A stretch of 64,000 bases of DNA from Heterotrichella gracilis (GCA_032358255.1 JAULBX010026940.1:372001-436000); one strand, 5' to 3'; counted from the stretch's first letter, positions 9,579 through 18,535 are shown. Numbers and translations: made by a program. Notes: generated by a model not told the origin, from the letters alone.

Positions 9579-9607
9579 AACCCTACCATAGCTGGAGGGT
9601 TTTTTTT
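9579..9607 (+). terminator. Intrinsic terminator of the sigma-factor gene, abutting the photolyase start codon
   Basis: Stem AACCCT/AGGGTT extended by CCA/TGG (one bulged A, 4-nt loop), followed by seven T that end at the base just before the ATG at 9608. Confidence 0.85.
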
Positions 9608-10933
9608 ATGAAAGAAGCAACGATTTTTTGGTTTAGGAGAGATCTTCGCCTGCAAGACAATGCAGGCCTGTATTACGCATTGCGTGAAAACAAAAATGTT
9701 ATACCCATTTTTATTTTTGATAAAACTATTCTTGATCGGTTAGAGGATAAGAACGATCGTCGTGTTGATTTTATTCATCAGGCCATTACAACTATTAATG
9801 AGGAATTAATTTCGCTTGGCTCAGCGTTAAGTGTTTTTTATAGCACGCCAGAAGAGGTTTTAAAAAAACTAATAAAAGAGCATTCAATTAAAAACGTTTA
9901 CACCAATCACGATTACGAGCCATATGCGAACGAACGCGATGCGGCCATAAAACTATTGCTTCATAAAAACAATATTGAATTTAAAACGTACAAGGATCAA
10001 TGTGTTTTTGAAAAAGATGAAGTGACGAAAGATGATGGAAAACCATACACTGTTTTTACACCTTATGCTAATAAATGGAAAAAGAAATTAACGCCGTTTT
10101 ACTACAAGGCTTATCCAACAAAAAAATATTTTAAAAATTTCGCTAAACAAAAGGCCGAAGAGATTCCAACGCTCCAAAAAATTGGCTTTAAAAAAACAGA
10201 TATTGTTTTAAATAAAAAAGCGACTGTAAATAATTTATTGCTTCAAAAATATAAGGAGCAGAGGGACTTTCCCGCCCTTGAAGGAACAAGTAAATTAAGT
10301 ATTTATTTGCGTTTTGGTGTTATAAGTATTAGAAGTTTAGTAGAGAAAAGTTTAGCGCAAAGCGAAACATGGTTAAATGAATTAATATGGCGCGATTTTT
10401 ACATGATGATCCTTCATCATTTTCCGCACGCTGCATCTAATTCGTTTAAAAAACAATACGATAATATTCCCTGGCAGAATAACGAAGAGAAATTTAAAAA
10501 ATGGTGCGAAGGCAAAACAGGATTTCCGATTGTTGATGCCGGCATGCGCGAATTAAATGCCACCGGATTTATGCATAACCGTGTGCGAATGATCGTAAGT
10601 AGTTTTTTAATAAAAGATCTTTTAATAGACTGGCGTTGGGGCGAAGCGTACTTTGCACAAAAGTTAAATGATTTTGATCTTAGCGCCAACAATGGCGGCT
10701 GGCAATGGGCGGCAGGCAGTGGTTGCGATGCCGCACCTTACTTCAGGGTTTTTAATCCAACCGAGCAACAGAAAAAATTTGATCCAAAATTTGAATACAT
10801 AAAAAAATGGGTGCCGGAGTTTGGAACTTCAAAATATGCCGAGCCAATTGTAGATCATGCTAAAGCGCGCTTAACGGTAATTGCATTGTACAAGAAAGTA
10901 CTGACCGAAAGCAAACAGATGGAATTGTTTTAA
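9608..10933 (+). CDS. phr: Deoxyribodipyrimidine photolyase (class I photolyase/cryptochrome family)
   Basis: Repairs UV-induced cyclobutane pyrimidine dimers using light and FAD. 441 aa, normal for the class. The N-terminal alpha/beta antenna domain starts with EATIFWFRRDLRLQDNAG, which fixes the ATG at 9608. The C-terminal helical FAD domain shows WRDFYMMILHHFP, GFPIVDAGMRELNATGFMHN and NDFDLSANNGGWQWAAGSG. The Asn in DLSANNGG occupies the position contacting FAD N5 in photolyases (family knowledge). The upstream T tract of a terminator runs straight into the start codon, leaving no room for a ribosome-binding site between terminator and ATG. A hairpin follows the stop codon. Confidence 0.93.
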   Translation: MKEATIFWFRRDLRLQDNAGLYYALRENKNVIPIFIFDKTILDRLEDKNDRRVDFIHQAITTINEELISLGSALSVFYSTPEEVLKKLIKEHSIKNVYTNHDYEPYANERDAAIKLLLHKNNIEFKTYKDQCVFEKDEVTKDDGKPYTVFTPYANKWKKKLTPFYYKAYPTKKYFKNFAKQKAEEIPTLQKIGFKKTDIVLNKKATVNNLLLQKYKEQRDFPALEGTSKLSIYLRFGVISIRSLVEKSLAQSETWLNELIWRDFYMMILHHFPHAASNSFKKQYDNIPWQNNEEKFKKWCEGKTGFPIVDAGMRELNATGFMHNRVRMIVSSFLIKDLLIDWRWGEAYFAQKLNDFDLSANNGGWQWAAGSGCDAAPYFRVFNPTEQQKKFDPKFEYIKKWVPEFGTSKYAEPIVDHAKARLTVIALYKKVLTESKQMELF

Positions 10934-10959
10934 CATTCTCTGTTTCGTGCTAGAGAATG
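10934..10959. repeat. Inverted repeat directly after the photolyase stop codon
   Basis: CATTCTCT and AGAGAATG pair perfectly over 8 bp with a 10-nt loop. No T tract follows on either strand, so it is at best a weak terminator or an mRNA 3'-end stabiliser. Confidence 0.5.
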
Positions 10960-11050
10960 AAATAGTTATTAATTCAACTGATTTAATGAATTACATTTAC
11001 TTAAATTTTTTTCCCATTCAAAACCAGCAACTATTAATTTAAAAACTTTG

Positions 11051-11140
11051 TCATTTGTTCTTCTTTTTATAAAGTAAAACAACGAGAACCGGAATAATTG
11101 AAGAGCATATTACGGCGATCATTAATCCGATATCTTCCAT
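11051..11140 (-). CDS. Predicted 29-aa single-pass membrane protein
   Basis: A short frame begins at ATG 11138-11140 and ends at TGA 11051-11053. The peptide has an acidic start (MEDIG), one continuous hydrophobic span of about 19 residues (LMIAVICSSIIPVLVVLLY), and a basic end (KKKNK). That is the charge pattern of an N-out/C-in membrane segment. It starts 7 bp after the stop of the upstream lipoprotein gene, so it is probably the last gene of the 14503-11051 operon. I know no homologue. Small size makes a chance frame possible, but the amphipathic layout and tight spacing argue for a gene. Confidence 0.55.
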   Translation of the reverse strand: MEDIGLMIAVICSSIIPVLVVLLYKKKNK

Positions 11141-11147
11141 TATGTTT

Positions 11148-11678
11148 TTATTTTATTCTTGTAAAATGCATGTATAGCACAGGTTTATTGTCCTCTGATA
11201 TTCCTTTACCAAGAACTAATTCTTTTTCATTAAGAACGTATACTTTTGTGATTTTACTGTTAAAGCTAATTTTAAAATCTGCTTCTGAAATTTTATCGCT
11301 GGGGCAAAGACTACTACCCTTTATTGCAAAATTCGTAGGGATGCTTTTTAAATTTCCTTTCAATTCTTCCATACCACTTGTAGCAAAACAAAGTTCATAC
11401 TTTTCCGTAATGCCTAGTAAAATTTCGCCCACTGGCGGTATTCCAAGTGTTTTAGGGCTTGTTCTTACTTCCGAATACTTCCAAACACCAACGAGTGAAT
11501 TAATGGTTACTGGAATATCTTCTTCAATCGGTGGCTCAACCGTTTTCGTTTCCGCTTTTTGTGTTACAACTTCTTTTTTATTTTCGTTAGAAGAACAAGC
11601 GCTAATGATTAGCGAAATAAAAAAAACGAAAGCGCCCAGCTGGTGTTTTTTACTTTGAAATAAATTTTTCGTTTTCAT
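11148..11678 (-). CDS. Putative lipoprotein with lipocalin-like domain
   Basis: 176 aa. The N-terminal signal ends in the lipobox IISAC near residue 28, followed by a Lys/Glu-rich linker. The folded part, from about residue 60, begins NSLVGVWKYSEVRTSPKTLG. This resembles the G-x-W opening of lipocalin-like Bacteroidota lipoproteins that report on small-molecule binding or envelope stress; the assignment is by pattern only. It has two cysteines (CFATSG, SSLCPSD). It lies 7 bp downstream of the 371-aa secreted protein gene in what looks like a four-gene operon starting at 14503, whose promoter has a candidate LytTR site. Confidence 0.7.
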   Translation of the reverse strand: MKTKNLFQSKKHQLGAFVFFISLIISACSSNENKKEVVTQKAETKTVEPPIEEDIPVTINSLVGVWKYSEVRTSPKTLGIPPVGEILLGITEKYELCFATSGMEELKGNLKSIPTNFAIKGSSLCPSDKISEADFKISFNSKITKVYVLNEKELVLGKGISEDNKPVLYMHFTRIK

Positions 11679-11685
11679 TTTTAAT

Positions 11686-12801
11686 TTACTTTACATTTTC
11701 ACAAAGCATGGGTGTTGCATCGTGGCTTCTTCTATAGGCATTTGACTGATAGCCCGATCCGTTATAATCTTGCATAATTGTAAATATATATAAGATGCAA
11801 TCTCCATCTTTGTTTTTTGCTACCATTGCAGCCGTTTGTGCTCTGCCTAAAATAACTCCAGTATTTTCATGCTTAACTATAGACCAATCATGATCTCTTA
11901 AGTTCACAACCATTATCGTTTCATTCCAACCTTCAGCAATGAATGCTTTTTTAAATATGGATTCCGTAGTTGCGTCTTTTCTAACGGCTACAGGTATTTT
12001 AACCTTCGCCATTCTGGCTTTCGCATTATTTTTTGCAATAGCTTTTGCGTTCTCTACACTTCCCATTTCTTTAAAAAGGTTTAATGCTATTGTATAGTTA
12101 TCTGAAAACAGTTTTTCTTCCGGCATACAACTTTTTGCAGTTTCCCAGTAAATCAGATACTTGTTTACTAAATAATAATAGCCAACAGCGCCATCTACAA
12201 CATCCGTTTTATTATACGCCGTTTTCATAGTTGAAACCGTATTAGCAAATCCGTTCATTTCCATGCTAAAGCTCGACGAGTAATCAAACCTATCTATTTT
12301 TTTAGCATTGTCAACCCTCTGTTTTGCGTTGTTTGCAATAAAATTAGAAGTAAGTTGTTTATAAGCATTTAAGTTAGATTCAGCAATTGATTGTCCGCCA
12401 TTAAAGTCGCTTAAGGTTGGGGCCTTAAAAATTTTATCCATTTCAACGCTTAAATTATGAGCGTCGACACGTGCATTGTCTTCATTATTTTTCGTTTCGT
12501 TACCTGTTGTTTTGTAAGTATTTAATTCCGTAGTTAATGCCGATACATCATAATCCGGTTGTGATTTTTTGATAAGCGCTATTTTTTCTTCAGCCTTATC
12601 TACTTCATATAAATACTGTTTTGTGGTACTTTGTGGACCATCATTTTTTGGATTGGATTGAGACTTTAAATTTTTTATTGCCTCAAAATGTTTTAAAACA
12701 CCTTTGTAATAAATTTTTGCAGCCGAGTTGGTGGGCGCTTGTGCGGTTAAATCCATTTGATAATAAAATAAAAAAGTTAGAATGATGACGATTTTTTTCA
12801 T
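11686..12801 (-). CDS. Secreted protein of unknown function with a PTNxAAKxYYK N-terminal domain
   Basis: 371 aa with a signal peptide (cleavage near TAQAP at about residue 21). The mature protein starts APTNSAAKIYYKGVLKHFEA and is mostly alpha-helical up to about residue 240. A beta-richer C-terminal part follows, containing FKKAFIAEGWNETIMVVNLR and RDHDWSIVKHENTGVILGRA. The first 80 mature residues are paralogous to the 84-aa protein encoded at 22994-23248. No enzymatic motif is visible. It starts 10 bp after the stop of the SBBP/T9SS gene and is followed within 7 bp by a lipoprotein gene, so it should be expressed with them from the promoter at 14519-14586. Confidence 0.75.
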   Translation of the reverse strand: MKKIVIILTFLFYYQMDLTAQAPTNSAAKIYYKGVLKHFEAIKNLKSQSNPKNDGPQSTTKQYLYEVDKAEEKIALIKKSQPDYDVSALTTELNTYKTTGNETKNNEDNARVDAHNLSVEMDKIFKAPTLSDFNGGQSIAESNLNAYKQLTSNFIANNAKQRVDNAKKIDRFDYSSSFSMEMNGFANTVSTMKTAYNKTDVVDGAVGYYYLVNKYLIYWETAKSCMPEEKLFSDNYTIALNLFKEMGSVENAKAIAKNNAKARMAKVKIPVAVRKDATTESIFKKAFIAEGWNETIMVVNLRDHDWSIVKHENTGVILGRAQTAAMVAKNKDGDCILYIFTIMQDYNGSGYQSNAYRRSHDATPMLCENVK

Positions 12802-12811
12802 TTTTAAGTAT

Positions 12812-14503
12812 TTAATTTATTAGAAGTTTACTTGTTGCAATTGCGCCATTCGTCTCCTGTTTAAGAATGTAAAGCCCTTTTTTGAAGTTGTATAAATTAA
12901 CTGTAAAGTTTTTTTCGGACGAAGCGAATATGTGAATTAACTTTCCGGTTAGGTCATAAATATTCAGAATAACTCTATCGCCATTATAATTTTCGAAATG
13001 TAATTCTTCATTTACGGGATTTGGATAAAAGTGCAAATTATTTGTATTATTTTCTTTTACGGATACATTTGATAAACTCATTTTATGAATGATCGGATCG
13101 GTACCACCTAACGAGACGTGGGTATTTACCACTGCTGTAAAATCAAAATCAATTGTATTGCTAAAATAACCAGCTGTATAAATATTAACTCCGTCTGAAG
13201 CAATTGAAATGCCTGTTTCTGTGCCTGAACTGCCATACTTATGGGCGAAAATGTAATTTCCATTTAGATCAACTGCGGCGATATACATATCCTGGCCTCC
13301 GGAAGAGTTTAAATTGTTTACTGTTACCGAAGGATCGAAATCACAAGATCCCTGAAAAGCTCCCGTTATATAAACACCTGTGGTATTAACTACCATACCG
13401 TTACAGTAGTCATGTAATGAATTTGAACCCATTTGTTTTGCCCAAACAAAATTTCCTGTAGCGTCATATTTAGAAACAAATATATCGTTGTAAACTGCAT
13501 TAAACGAAGCGAGTGTAAAAGATGAGGTCGTACCTGGATCAAAATCGCAATTTCCATTAAAAACCCCTGCTATATATATATTTCCAACGGCATCAAAATC
13601 AATAGTTGTAGGATAGTCTCCGCTACTTCCCCCAAACTGTTTATTCCAAATTGCTGTTAAGTTTGAATTGAGCTTTTCAAAGTATACATCAATCCCACCA
13701 GCATAAGCACTTGTACCTGATATTTGACTTTCAACAAATGAAGTAGAAAAAAGTGAATTGGTTATATTATCAAATTTTAAATCTCGCACACTTTCGTTAA
13801 AATTTGCAACTCCTAGCGCATAGTGATTTAAGTATACACCAGAAGAATTAAGCCGGGAAATAAATCCATTAGAACTACTCAGGTTGGTTGTAACATTTAT
13901 AATTGGAGTTCCCGGATCAAGATCGATGGTTCCGAAAAAATTGCCGCCAATATAAATATTAGACGCCGCGTCAACTTCAACGGAACTTGCACTTGCATTT
14001 GTTGTACTGGAAAATATTTTTGCCCAAACATAATTTCCATTCATATCTAATTTAGAAACAAAGCCTGCACTGGTTGAACCCGAGGCAGTTAAAACAAAAG
14101 TAGAAGAAGATGGGTCAAAATCAGCCGAGCCTAATAAATTACCTACAACAATAATATTATTTGCGGCATCAGTGGTTATATCTGTTATATAAGAATCGTT
14201 TGCGCCGGAAAAAACTTTTCCCCAGATAAACGTACCTGCGGGATCCAATTTAATAATAAAATTATCTTTTGATCCGGCCGAAGAAACTGTTGAAGTACCT
14301 GTGCCCGGATCCAAATCAAAAACACCTTCAAAGTTGCCAGCATAATATACATTGCCCGATGCATCTAGAGCAACAGATGTTGCTTCATCGGCCAAAGGAC
14401 CTTGATTGCTTTTTGCCCATTGAAAGGAAAGTTGAGCGTTTAAGGATTTGTTTGCGACAACAAAAAAAACAAATACCGAAAGAAAAAATTTATTTATATG
14501 CAT
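12812..14503 (-). CDS. Secreted SBBP-repeat seven-bladed propeller with T9SS sorting domain
   Basis: 563 aa from the preferred ATG at 14501-14503; an upstream ATG at 14536 would add 11 residues ahead of the signal peptide. I prefer 14503 because it gives a standard signal peptide (MHINKFFLSVFVFFVVANKS) and restores the same promoter-to-ATG distance seen for the 996-aa paralogue. I count seven repeats of about 65 aa, each with W[AGN]K, a DA.GN[IV]Y strand, a DxDPG-like turn and a KLD.NG end. That is enough for one closed propeller; the fourth repeat is the most diverged. The C-terminal 70 residues (LHFYPNPVNEELHF ... GLYILKQ) are a T9SS domain. Ligand unknown. Confidence 0.85.
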   Translation of the reverse strand: MHINKFFLSVFVFFVVANKSLNAQLSFQWAKSNQGPLADEATSVALDASGNVYYAGNFEGVFDLDPGTGTSTVSSAGSKDNFIIKLDPAGTFIWGKVFSGANDSYITDITTDAANNIIVVGNLLGSADFDPSSSTFVLTASGSTSAGFVSKLDMNGNYVWAKIFSSTTNASASSVEVDAASNIYIGGNFFGTIDLDPGTPIINVTTNLSSSNGFISRLNSSGVYLNHYALGVANFNESVRDLKFDNITNSLFSTSFVESQISGTSAYAGGIDVYFEKLNSNLTAIWNKQFGGSSGDYPTTIDFDAVGNIYIAGVFNGNCDFDPGTTSSFTLASFNAVYNDIFVSKYDATGNFVWAKQMGSNSLHDYCNGMVVNTTGVYITGAFQGSCDFDPSVTVNNLNSSGGQDMYIAAVDLNGNYIFAHKYGSSGTETGISIASDGVNIYTAGYFSNTIDFDFTAVVNTHVSLGGTDPIIHKMSLSNVSVKENNTNNLHFYPNPVNEELHFENYNGDRVILNIYDLTGKLIHIFASSEKNFTVNLYNFKKGLYILKQETNGAIATSKLLIN

Positions 14504-14518
14504 TTTATTTATTTTAAA

Positions 14519-14586
14519 CGAAGTTATTCCTTTCACTATTCTGGGTAAGGTAAAACCAACAACTGATATGTATAAACTAATAAGTG
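14519..14586 (-). promoter_or_regulatory. Candidate LytTR-controlled promoter B (21-bp-period repeats plus -7 element)
   Basis: On the plus strand AACAACTG (14558-14565) and AATAAGTG (14579-14586) are direct repeats with a 21-bp period. Toward the gene, 31 bp separate them from TAACTTCG read on the minus strand (14519-14526), one mismatch from TAnnTTTG. Another 15 bp lead to the ATG at 14503. No TTG box stands at -33, which suits an activator-dependent promoter. Confidence 0.6.
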
Positions 14587-14596
14587 TTGAATAATC

Positions 14597-14627
14597 AAAA
14601 AAACCCCTGCTAATTTCTTAACAGGAG
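14597..14627 (-). terminator. Intrinsic terminator of the 996-aa SBBP gene
   Basis: Read on the minus strand, CTCCTGTTAA and TTAGCAGGGG form a stem with two G-U pairs and a short loop, followed by a seven-T run. It is 20 bp after the stop codon at 14648. Confidence 0.8.
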
Positions 14628-14647
14628 TTTTTAGTATGGTCTTTGCT

Positions 14648-17638
14648 TTATTCCTTAATTAATTTAATGCTTTGATGATTGCCGTTTTGTATTACTGTAA
14701 CAAAATAAATGCCGCTAGCGTAATTTTTAATATCTACGTTTTGTGAACCAGCTAAAAGATTTGCTTCAAATAAGATCTGTCCAAGTGTGTTTAGAATTAA
14801 TATCTGCGCATCTGCATTTAAGCTTACATTAATTTCTCCATTTGTTGGATTTGGGTAAACGCTAAATAAAGCTGTTTTGGTTTTATTAAATGAGGCAATG
14901 TCTGTACATAGTGACACGCTTTGTGTAATAACATTTAAGTTAGAACAGCCATTTAGATCGGTTCCGGTAACGGTGTACGAACTAGTAACTGTTGGAGAAA
15001 TTGCAATTGATGAACCACTGCCGGATGGACTCCAAACATAACTATTTGCACCGCTTGCAGTTAAGGTTGCTGTTTGCCCAACACAAATTAAACTTGTATT
15101 TGAAACAGCGCTTACTGTGGGGCTTGGATTTACTGTAATTGATTTTACAGCAGTATTTGAGCAAGTACCACTTGTACCAATAATGGAATAGGTGGTATTG
15201 GCAGTTGGGCTAACTGTTATAGTTGACGTTGTGGCTCCTGTACTCCACGAATAAGTGCTTGCCCCGTTGCCGGTTAATGTAATGGCTTGTCCGTTGCAAA
15301 CCGTATTTGATGAGCTAATATTAATTACCAAATTATTTGTATAAACAACGGTTGCAACAACCTGCGAAGCGTTACATCCTTGGGCAGAAGTTCCTGTTAT
15401 AGTATAATTTGTTGTAGCTGTTGGCGTAACTATGGCAGAGCCACTTGAAAATGTGTAAGTGCTAGCTCCGCTAGGTGTAAAGGTAAAAGAGCCTCCGGGA
15501 CAAACCGCACCACCGTTAACAATTAGCGTTGGCGTTGTGTTTACTACTAAGTTGCTTACAGCGGTATTCGTACAACCTTGCGAACTTACTCCGATCACTG
15601 TGTATGTGCTATTAGTTAAAACTGAAACGGTATTTGAACCGCTACTATAAGTATATGAAACGCCTCCACTCGGTACCATTGTAAATATTTGGCCAGAACA
15701 AATAGTGCCGTTGTTTACTGAAATCGTTGGGGTTGCATTAACTACTACATTGCTTATAGCAGTATTTACGCAACCAAACGTATTTGAGCCGCTAATTGTA
15801 TATGAATTATTTGCTAATGGCGATACGGTATTTGACCCACTACTATAAGTATAAGAAATACCACCGCTTGGAGCCATCGTAAATGTTTTTCCTGCGCATA
15901 TAGTGCCGCTGTTTACAGTTATTGTAGGATTTGGATTGACCGTAACAGTAACCGCTGTTCTAGTAGCGCTTGTTACACAAGTTAATGCTTCGGCATAATA
16001 TGTATAAGTTCCGGTGCTTAAAATGGGCGTAACGTAATTCGTTCCTGTGCCAATACTAGCGCCACCTGTTGCATTTGAGAACCAACTAACTGCGCCACTG
16101 CTAGAAGCAGATAGGGTAGTGGATTTATTGGCACAAATACTTAGACTGGCACTTGGTGTTATATTTGTTGGACTTGCAGGAGCAATACACGGACCAAGTT
16201 TATTGACATAAACATTGTATCCTCCGTTAAAACTTAAGTTAATTACGCCTGCACCAGGATCGAAATCTGCGGTAGATTGAAAGCTGCCTGTAGAGTATAC
16301 ATTCCCAGATGCATCGGCAGTTACGGAGTAACCTAACTCGTCGTTTGGCCCTCCAAATTTTCCAGCCCAAGAATAATTTCCAGTAGAATTTAATTTTGAA
16401 ATAAAAATGTCATTATTACCACTTGAGCTTAAATTAAATGATGACGCGCTTGGATCAAAATCTCCAGTTCCTGCAAAGTACCCAATACAAAATATATTTC
16501 CGGAAGGATCTTGAGTGATTTCTGTTCCCACGTCGTTTCCAGCGCCCCCTAATTGTTTAGCTAGAAGAAAATTTCCGGACGCGTCCAGTTTTGAAATAAA
16601 TACATCCCCAATTCCAAACGATGTTAAATTTGAGATTCCAGCACCTGGGTCGAAATCAACAGTATTTTGAAAGTAACCAGTTGTAATAATTTCAGTACCA
16701 GAAGGGTTAAGCCAAATAGAATTACCAACATCATTTAATGTTCCACCCGTCATTTGTTTGGCCCAAACAAAATTTCCCGACACGTCTAGTTTGGAGACGA
16801 AAATATCAGTTGCCCCGGAAGAGGTTAAATTTGCAACACCTGCATTGGGGTCAAAATCAGCAACCCCTTGAAACTCTCCGGTTGTATATACATTGCCGCT
16901 ACCATCTACTTTTATTGCACGACCAATATCAGCAGAGGAGCCGCCTAATTTTTTTGCCCAAACAAAATTTCCCGAGGCGTCCAGTTTTGAAATGAAAATA
17001 TCTCCCCCGCCAGCAGTAAGGTTCGCAGTTCCGGCACCTGGATCAAAATCTACAGTTAACTGAAAGTTGCCTGTCGTATATACATTTCCAGCCGCATCAA
17101 CGTATACAGAGTAAGAAAAGTCAAAATTAGACCCACCGAATCCTTTGGCCCATATGTAGTTACCGGATGCGTCTAGTTTTAATACAAAAACGTCAGACTG
17201 ACCAACGTAAGAAAGGGTAGCGACGCCCACATTTGGATCAAAATCAACAGGGAGCGTATAATCTCCCGTTATGTGAATATTGGCTGAAGCATCTAAAGAA
17301 ATTGAATAGGCACTTTCGTTGCCAGTTGAACCTATTCTTTTTGCCCAAACGAAATTGCCTAAAGCATCCAGCTTTAAAATAAAAATGTCTGTTCCCCCAG
17401 CCGAGCTTAAATTAAAAGTACCGGCACCTGGATCAAAATCTACAGTGCCTTGAAAAGTTCCGGTTGAATAGACGTTGCCGGAGGCATCTACTGCAACAGA
17501 CCTACCTATTTCGTCTACACTGCCGGCTATTTGTTTGGCCCAATCAAAAGTAAGCGCTTGTGCGTTAATGAATTGAACGCTGAACATCAAACACACTATT
17601 AGTGTAAGAAATTTCTTTTTTGTAATTTTTATTTTCAT
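14648..17638 (-). CDS. Large secreted protein: seven-repeat SBBP propeller, six Ig-like repeats, T9SS sorting domain
   Basis: 996 aa. Signal peptide to about residue 26 (cleavage near FINAQ). Seven SBBP repeats of about 65 aa follow (consensus VWAK..GG, VDASGNVYTTG.FQ, VDFDPGAG, DIFISKLDASGN), predicted to close one propeller by about residue 490. Then come six Ig-like repeats of 65-80 aa, each with a conserved Cys pair (for example TICAGKTF and GCVNTAIS) and ending near residue 915. Finally there is a T9SS domain (LFSVYPNPTNGEINV ... GIYFVTVIQNG). Surface adhesion or ligand display is the likely role (inference). The SBBP part is clearly paralogous to the gene at 12812-14503. Single-gene unit with promoter A at 17655-17722 and terminator at 14597-14627. 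Confidence 0.88.
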   Translation of the reverse strand: MKIKITKKKFLTLIVCLMFSVQFINAQALTFDWAKQIAGSVDEIGRSVAVDASGNVYSTGTFQGTVDFDPGAGTFNLSSAGGTDIFILKLDALGNFVWAKRIGSTGNESAYSISLDASANIHITGDYTLPVDFDPNVGVATLSYVGQSDVFVLKLDASGNYIWAKGFGGSNFDFSYSVYVDAAGNVYTTGNFQLTVDFDPGAGTANLTAGGGDIFISKLDASGNFVWAKKLGGSSADIGRAIKVDGSGNVYTTGEFQGVADFDPNAGVANLTSSGATDIFVSKLDVSGNFVWAKQMTGGTLNDVGNSIWLNPSGTEIITTGYFQNTVDFDPGAGISNLTSFGIGDVFISKLDASGNFLLAKQLGGAGNDVGTEITQDPSGNIFCIGYFAGTGDFDPSASSFNLSSSGNNDIFISKLNSTGNYSWAGKFGGPNDELGYSVTADASGNVYSTGSFQSTADFDPGAGVINLSFNGGYNVYVNKLGPCIAPASPTNITPSASLSICANKSTTLSASSSGAVSWFSNATGGASIGTGTNYVTPILSTGTYTYYAEALTCVTSATRTAVTVTVNPNPTITVNSGTICAGKTFTMAPSGGISYTYSSGSNTVSPLANNSYTISGSNTFGCVNTAISNVVVNATPTISVNNGTICSGQIFTMVPSGGVSYTYSSGSNTVSVLTNSTYTVIGVSSQGCTNTAVSNLVVNTTPTLIVNGGAVCPGGSFTFTPSGASTYTFSSGSAIVTPTATTNYTITGTSAQGCNASQVVATVVYTNNLVINISSSNTVCNGQAITLTGNGASTYSWSTGATTSTITVSPTANTTYSIIGTSGTCSNTAVKSITVNPSPTVSAVSNTSLICVGQTATLTASGANSYVWSPSGSGSSIAISPTVTSSYTVTGTDLNGCSNLNVITQSVSLCTDIASFNKTKTALFSVYPNPTNGEINVSLNADAQILILNTLGQILFEANLLAGSQNVDIKNYASGIYFVTVIQNGNHQSIKLIKE

Positions 17639-17654
17639 AATACTAAATTTTACT

Positions 17655-17722
17655 CAAATGTATTTTGTTAGCATTTAAATAATCCCTAAAACAAATAAGT
17701 GATGGCGAATTACTAATAGGTG
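17655..17722 (-). promoter_or_regulatory. Candidate LytTR-controlled promoter A (21-bp-period repeats plus -7 element)
   Basis: On the plus strand AATAAGTG (17694-17701) and AATAGGTG (17715-17722) repeat with a 21-bp period. Exactly 31 bp toward the gene lies TACATTTG read on the minus strand (17655-17662), a perfect TAnnTTTG. The ATG at 17638 follows after 16 bp. There is no TTG box at -33. Confidence 0.65.
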
Positions 17723-17830
17723 ATTAAATTATTGATAATTTAGTCTTATAGAAACTTGGGAGTAGTTCCACGCGAATGAGTTTTTTAAACTAACGCTTTA
17801 CTATTAATTCAATAGAGAAATTTAGAAAGA

Positions 17831-18535
17831 TTATTTTTTCGTGTTGGAAAGCGTAAATTTTTTTTGATTTTTGTTGTACCTTAATTTAACACTTTGCAAA
17901 TTACTTGTAATAATTTTCCAATCTTCACCATTAATAATTCCTAAATTTCTAGGGATGTAATCACAGGTTGTTAATGTCATTTTAACGTCGGCCGCTTTTT
18001 TGGGCAAAATGAAATGTGTATTGTAAATTTCATTTATGGCAGTATTTAATGTTGCGGTAGAATCTAAGTATTGCTTTTTTATTTGCGGTAAATATTTTTT
18101 TATAAGCGTTTTTGCTTTAACTGTAACTAATTTGTTTTCCCAAGGTATTTCAGGCAAAATACTTGTGGCGTTTATTTTTTTAATACCCCCTCTGTTTTTA
18201 GAAATTTCATAAAAATTGGTTTCGTGCCAATCACATTGTTCATCGGCTTTATAGGCAGTTGTTGCAAGTGTAATAGTCGTGTCAGCATTAATAAAAATAG
18301 TAGCTTGAAATAAAACTACGTGTTTGGTTACTTTTCCTTTTTCATCTGTTTCTAAATTAAAGGTTTCATAGTATCCATTTTTTGTATCTATGAGAGTTTT
18401 AGTTGGCGATATTTCCCCGTACATATGTTTAGCTAACAAGGAATCTTTAAGTTGTAAGCATTGCAAAATGGTAGTTTGAGAAATAACTAATTGCTTCGAG
18501 AAAACAAGAATGAGTATGATGACACGTTTGGTCAA
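17831..18535 (-). CDS. Secreted protein of unknown function (last gene of secreted-protein operon)
   Basis: 234 aa with a signal peptide (MTKRVIILILVFSKQLVISQ). Four cysteines could pair (ILQCLQ, DEQCDW, LTTCDY region). I recognise no family. The middle contains an alternating-strand segment HVVLFQATIFINADTTITLA, suggesting a beta-sandwich or barrel-like lipid-binding fold, but this is only a guess. It begins 41 bp after the preceding gene, with no terminator between them, so it is probably the distal member of the operon that starts near 23248. Downstream there is no clear terminator. Confidence 0.6.
   Translation of the reverse strand: MTKRVIILILVFSKQLVISQTTILQCLQLKDSLLAKHMYGEISPTKTLIDTKNGYYETFNLETDEKGKVTKHVVLFQATIFINADTTITLATTAYKADEQCDWHETNFYEISKNRGGIKKINATSILPEIPWENKLVTVKAKTLIKKYLPQIKKQYLDSTATLNTAINEIYNTHFILPKKAADVKMTLTTCDYIPRNLGIINGEDWKIITSNLQSVKLRYNKNQKKFTLSNTKK

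Noticed and set aside
11098-11658. Long plus-strand frame opposite the lipoprotein gene
   Set aside because: It is the antisense shadow of the gene at 11148-11678, which has a convincing signal peptide and lipobox.
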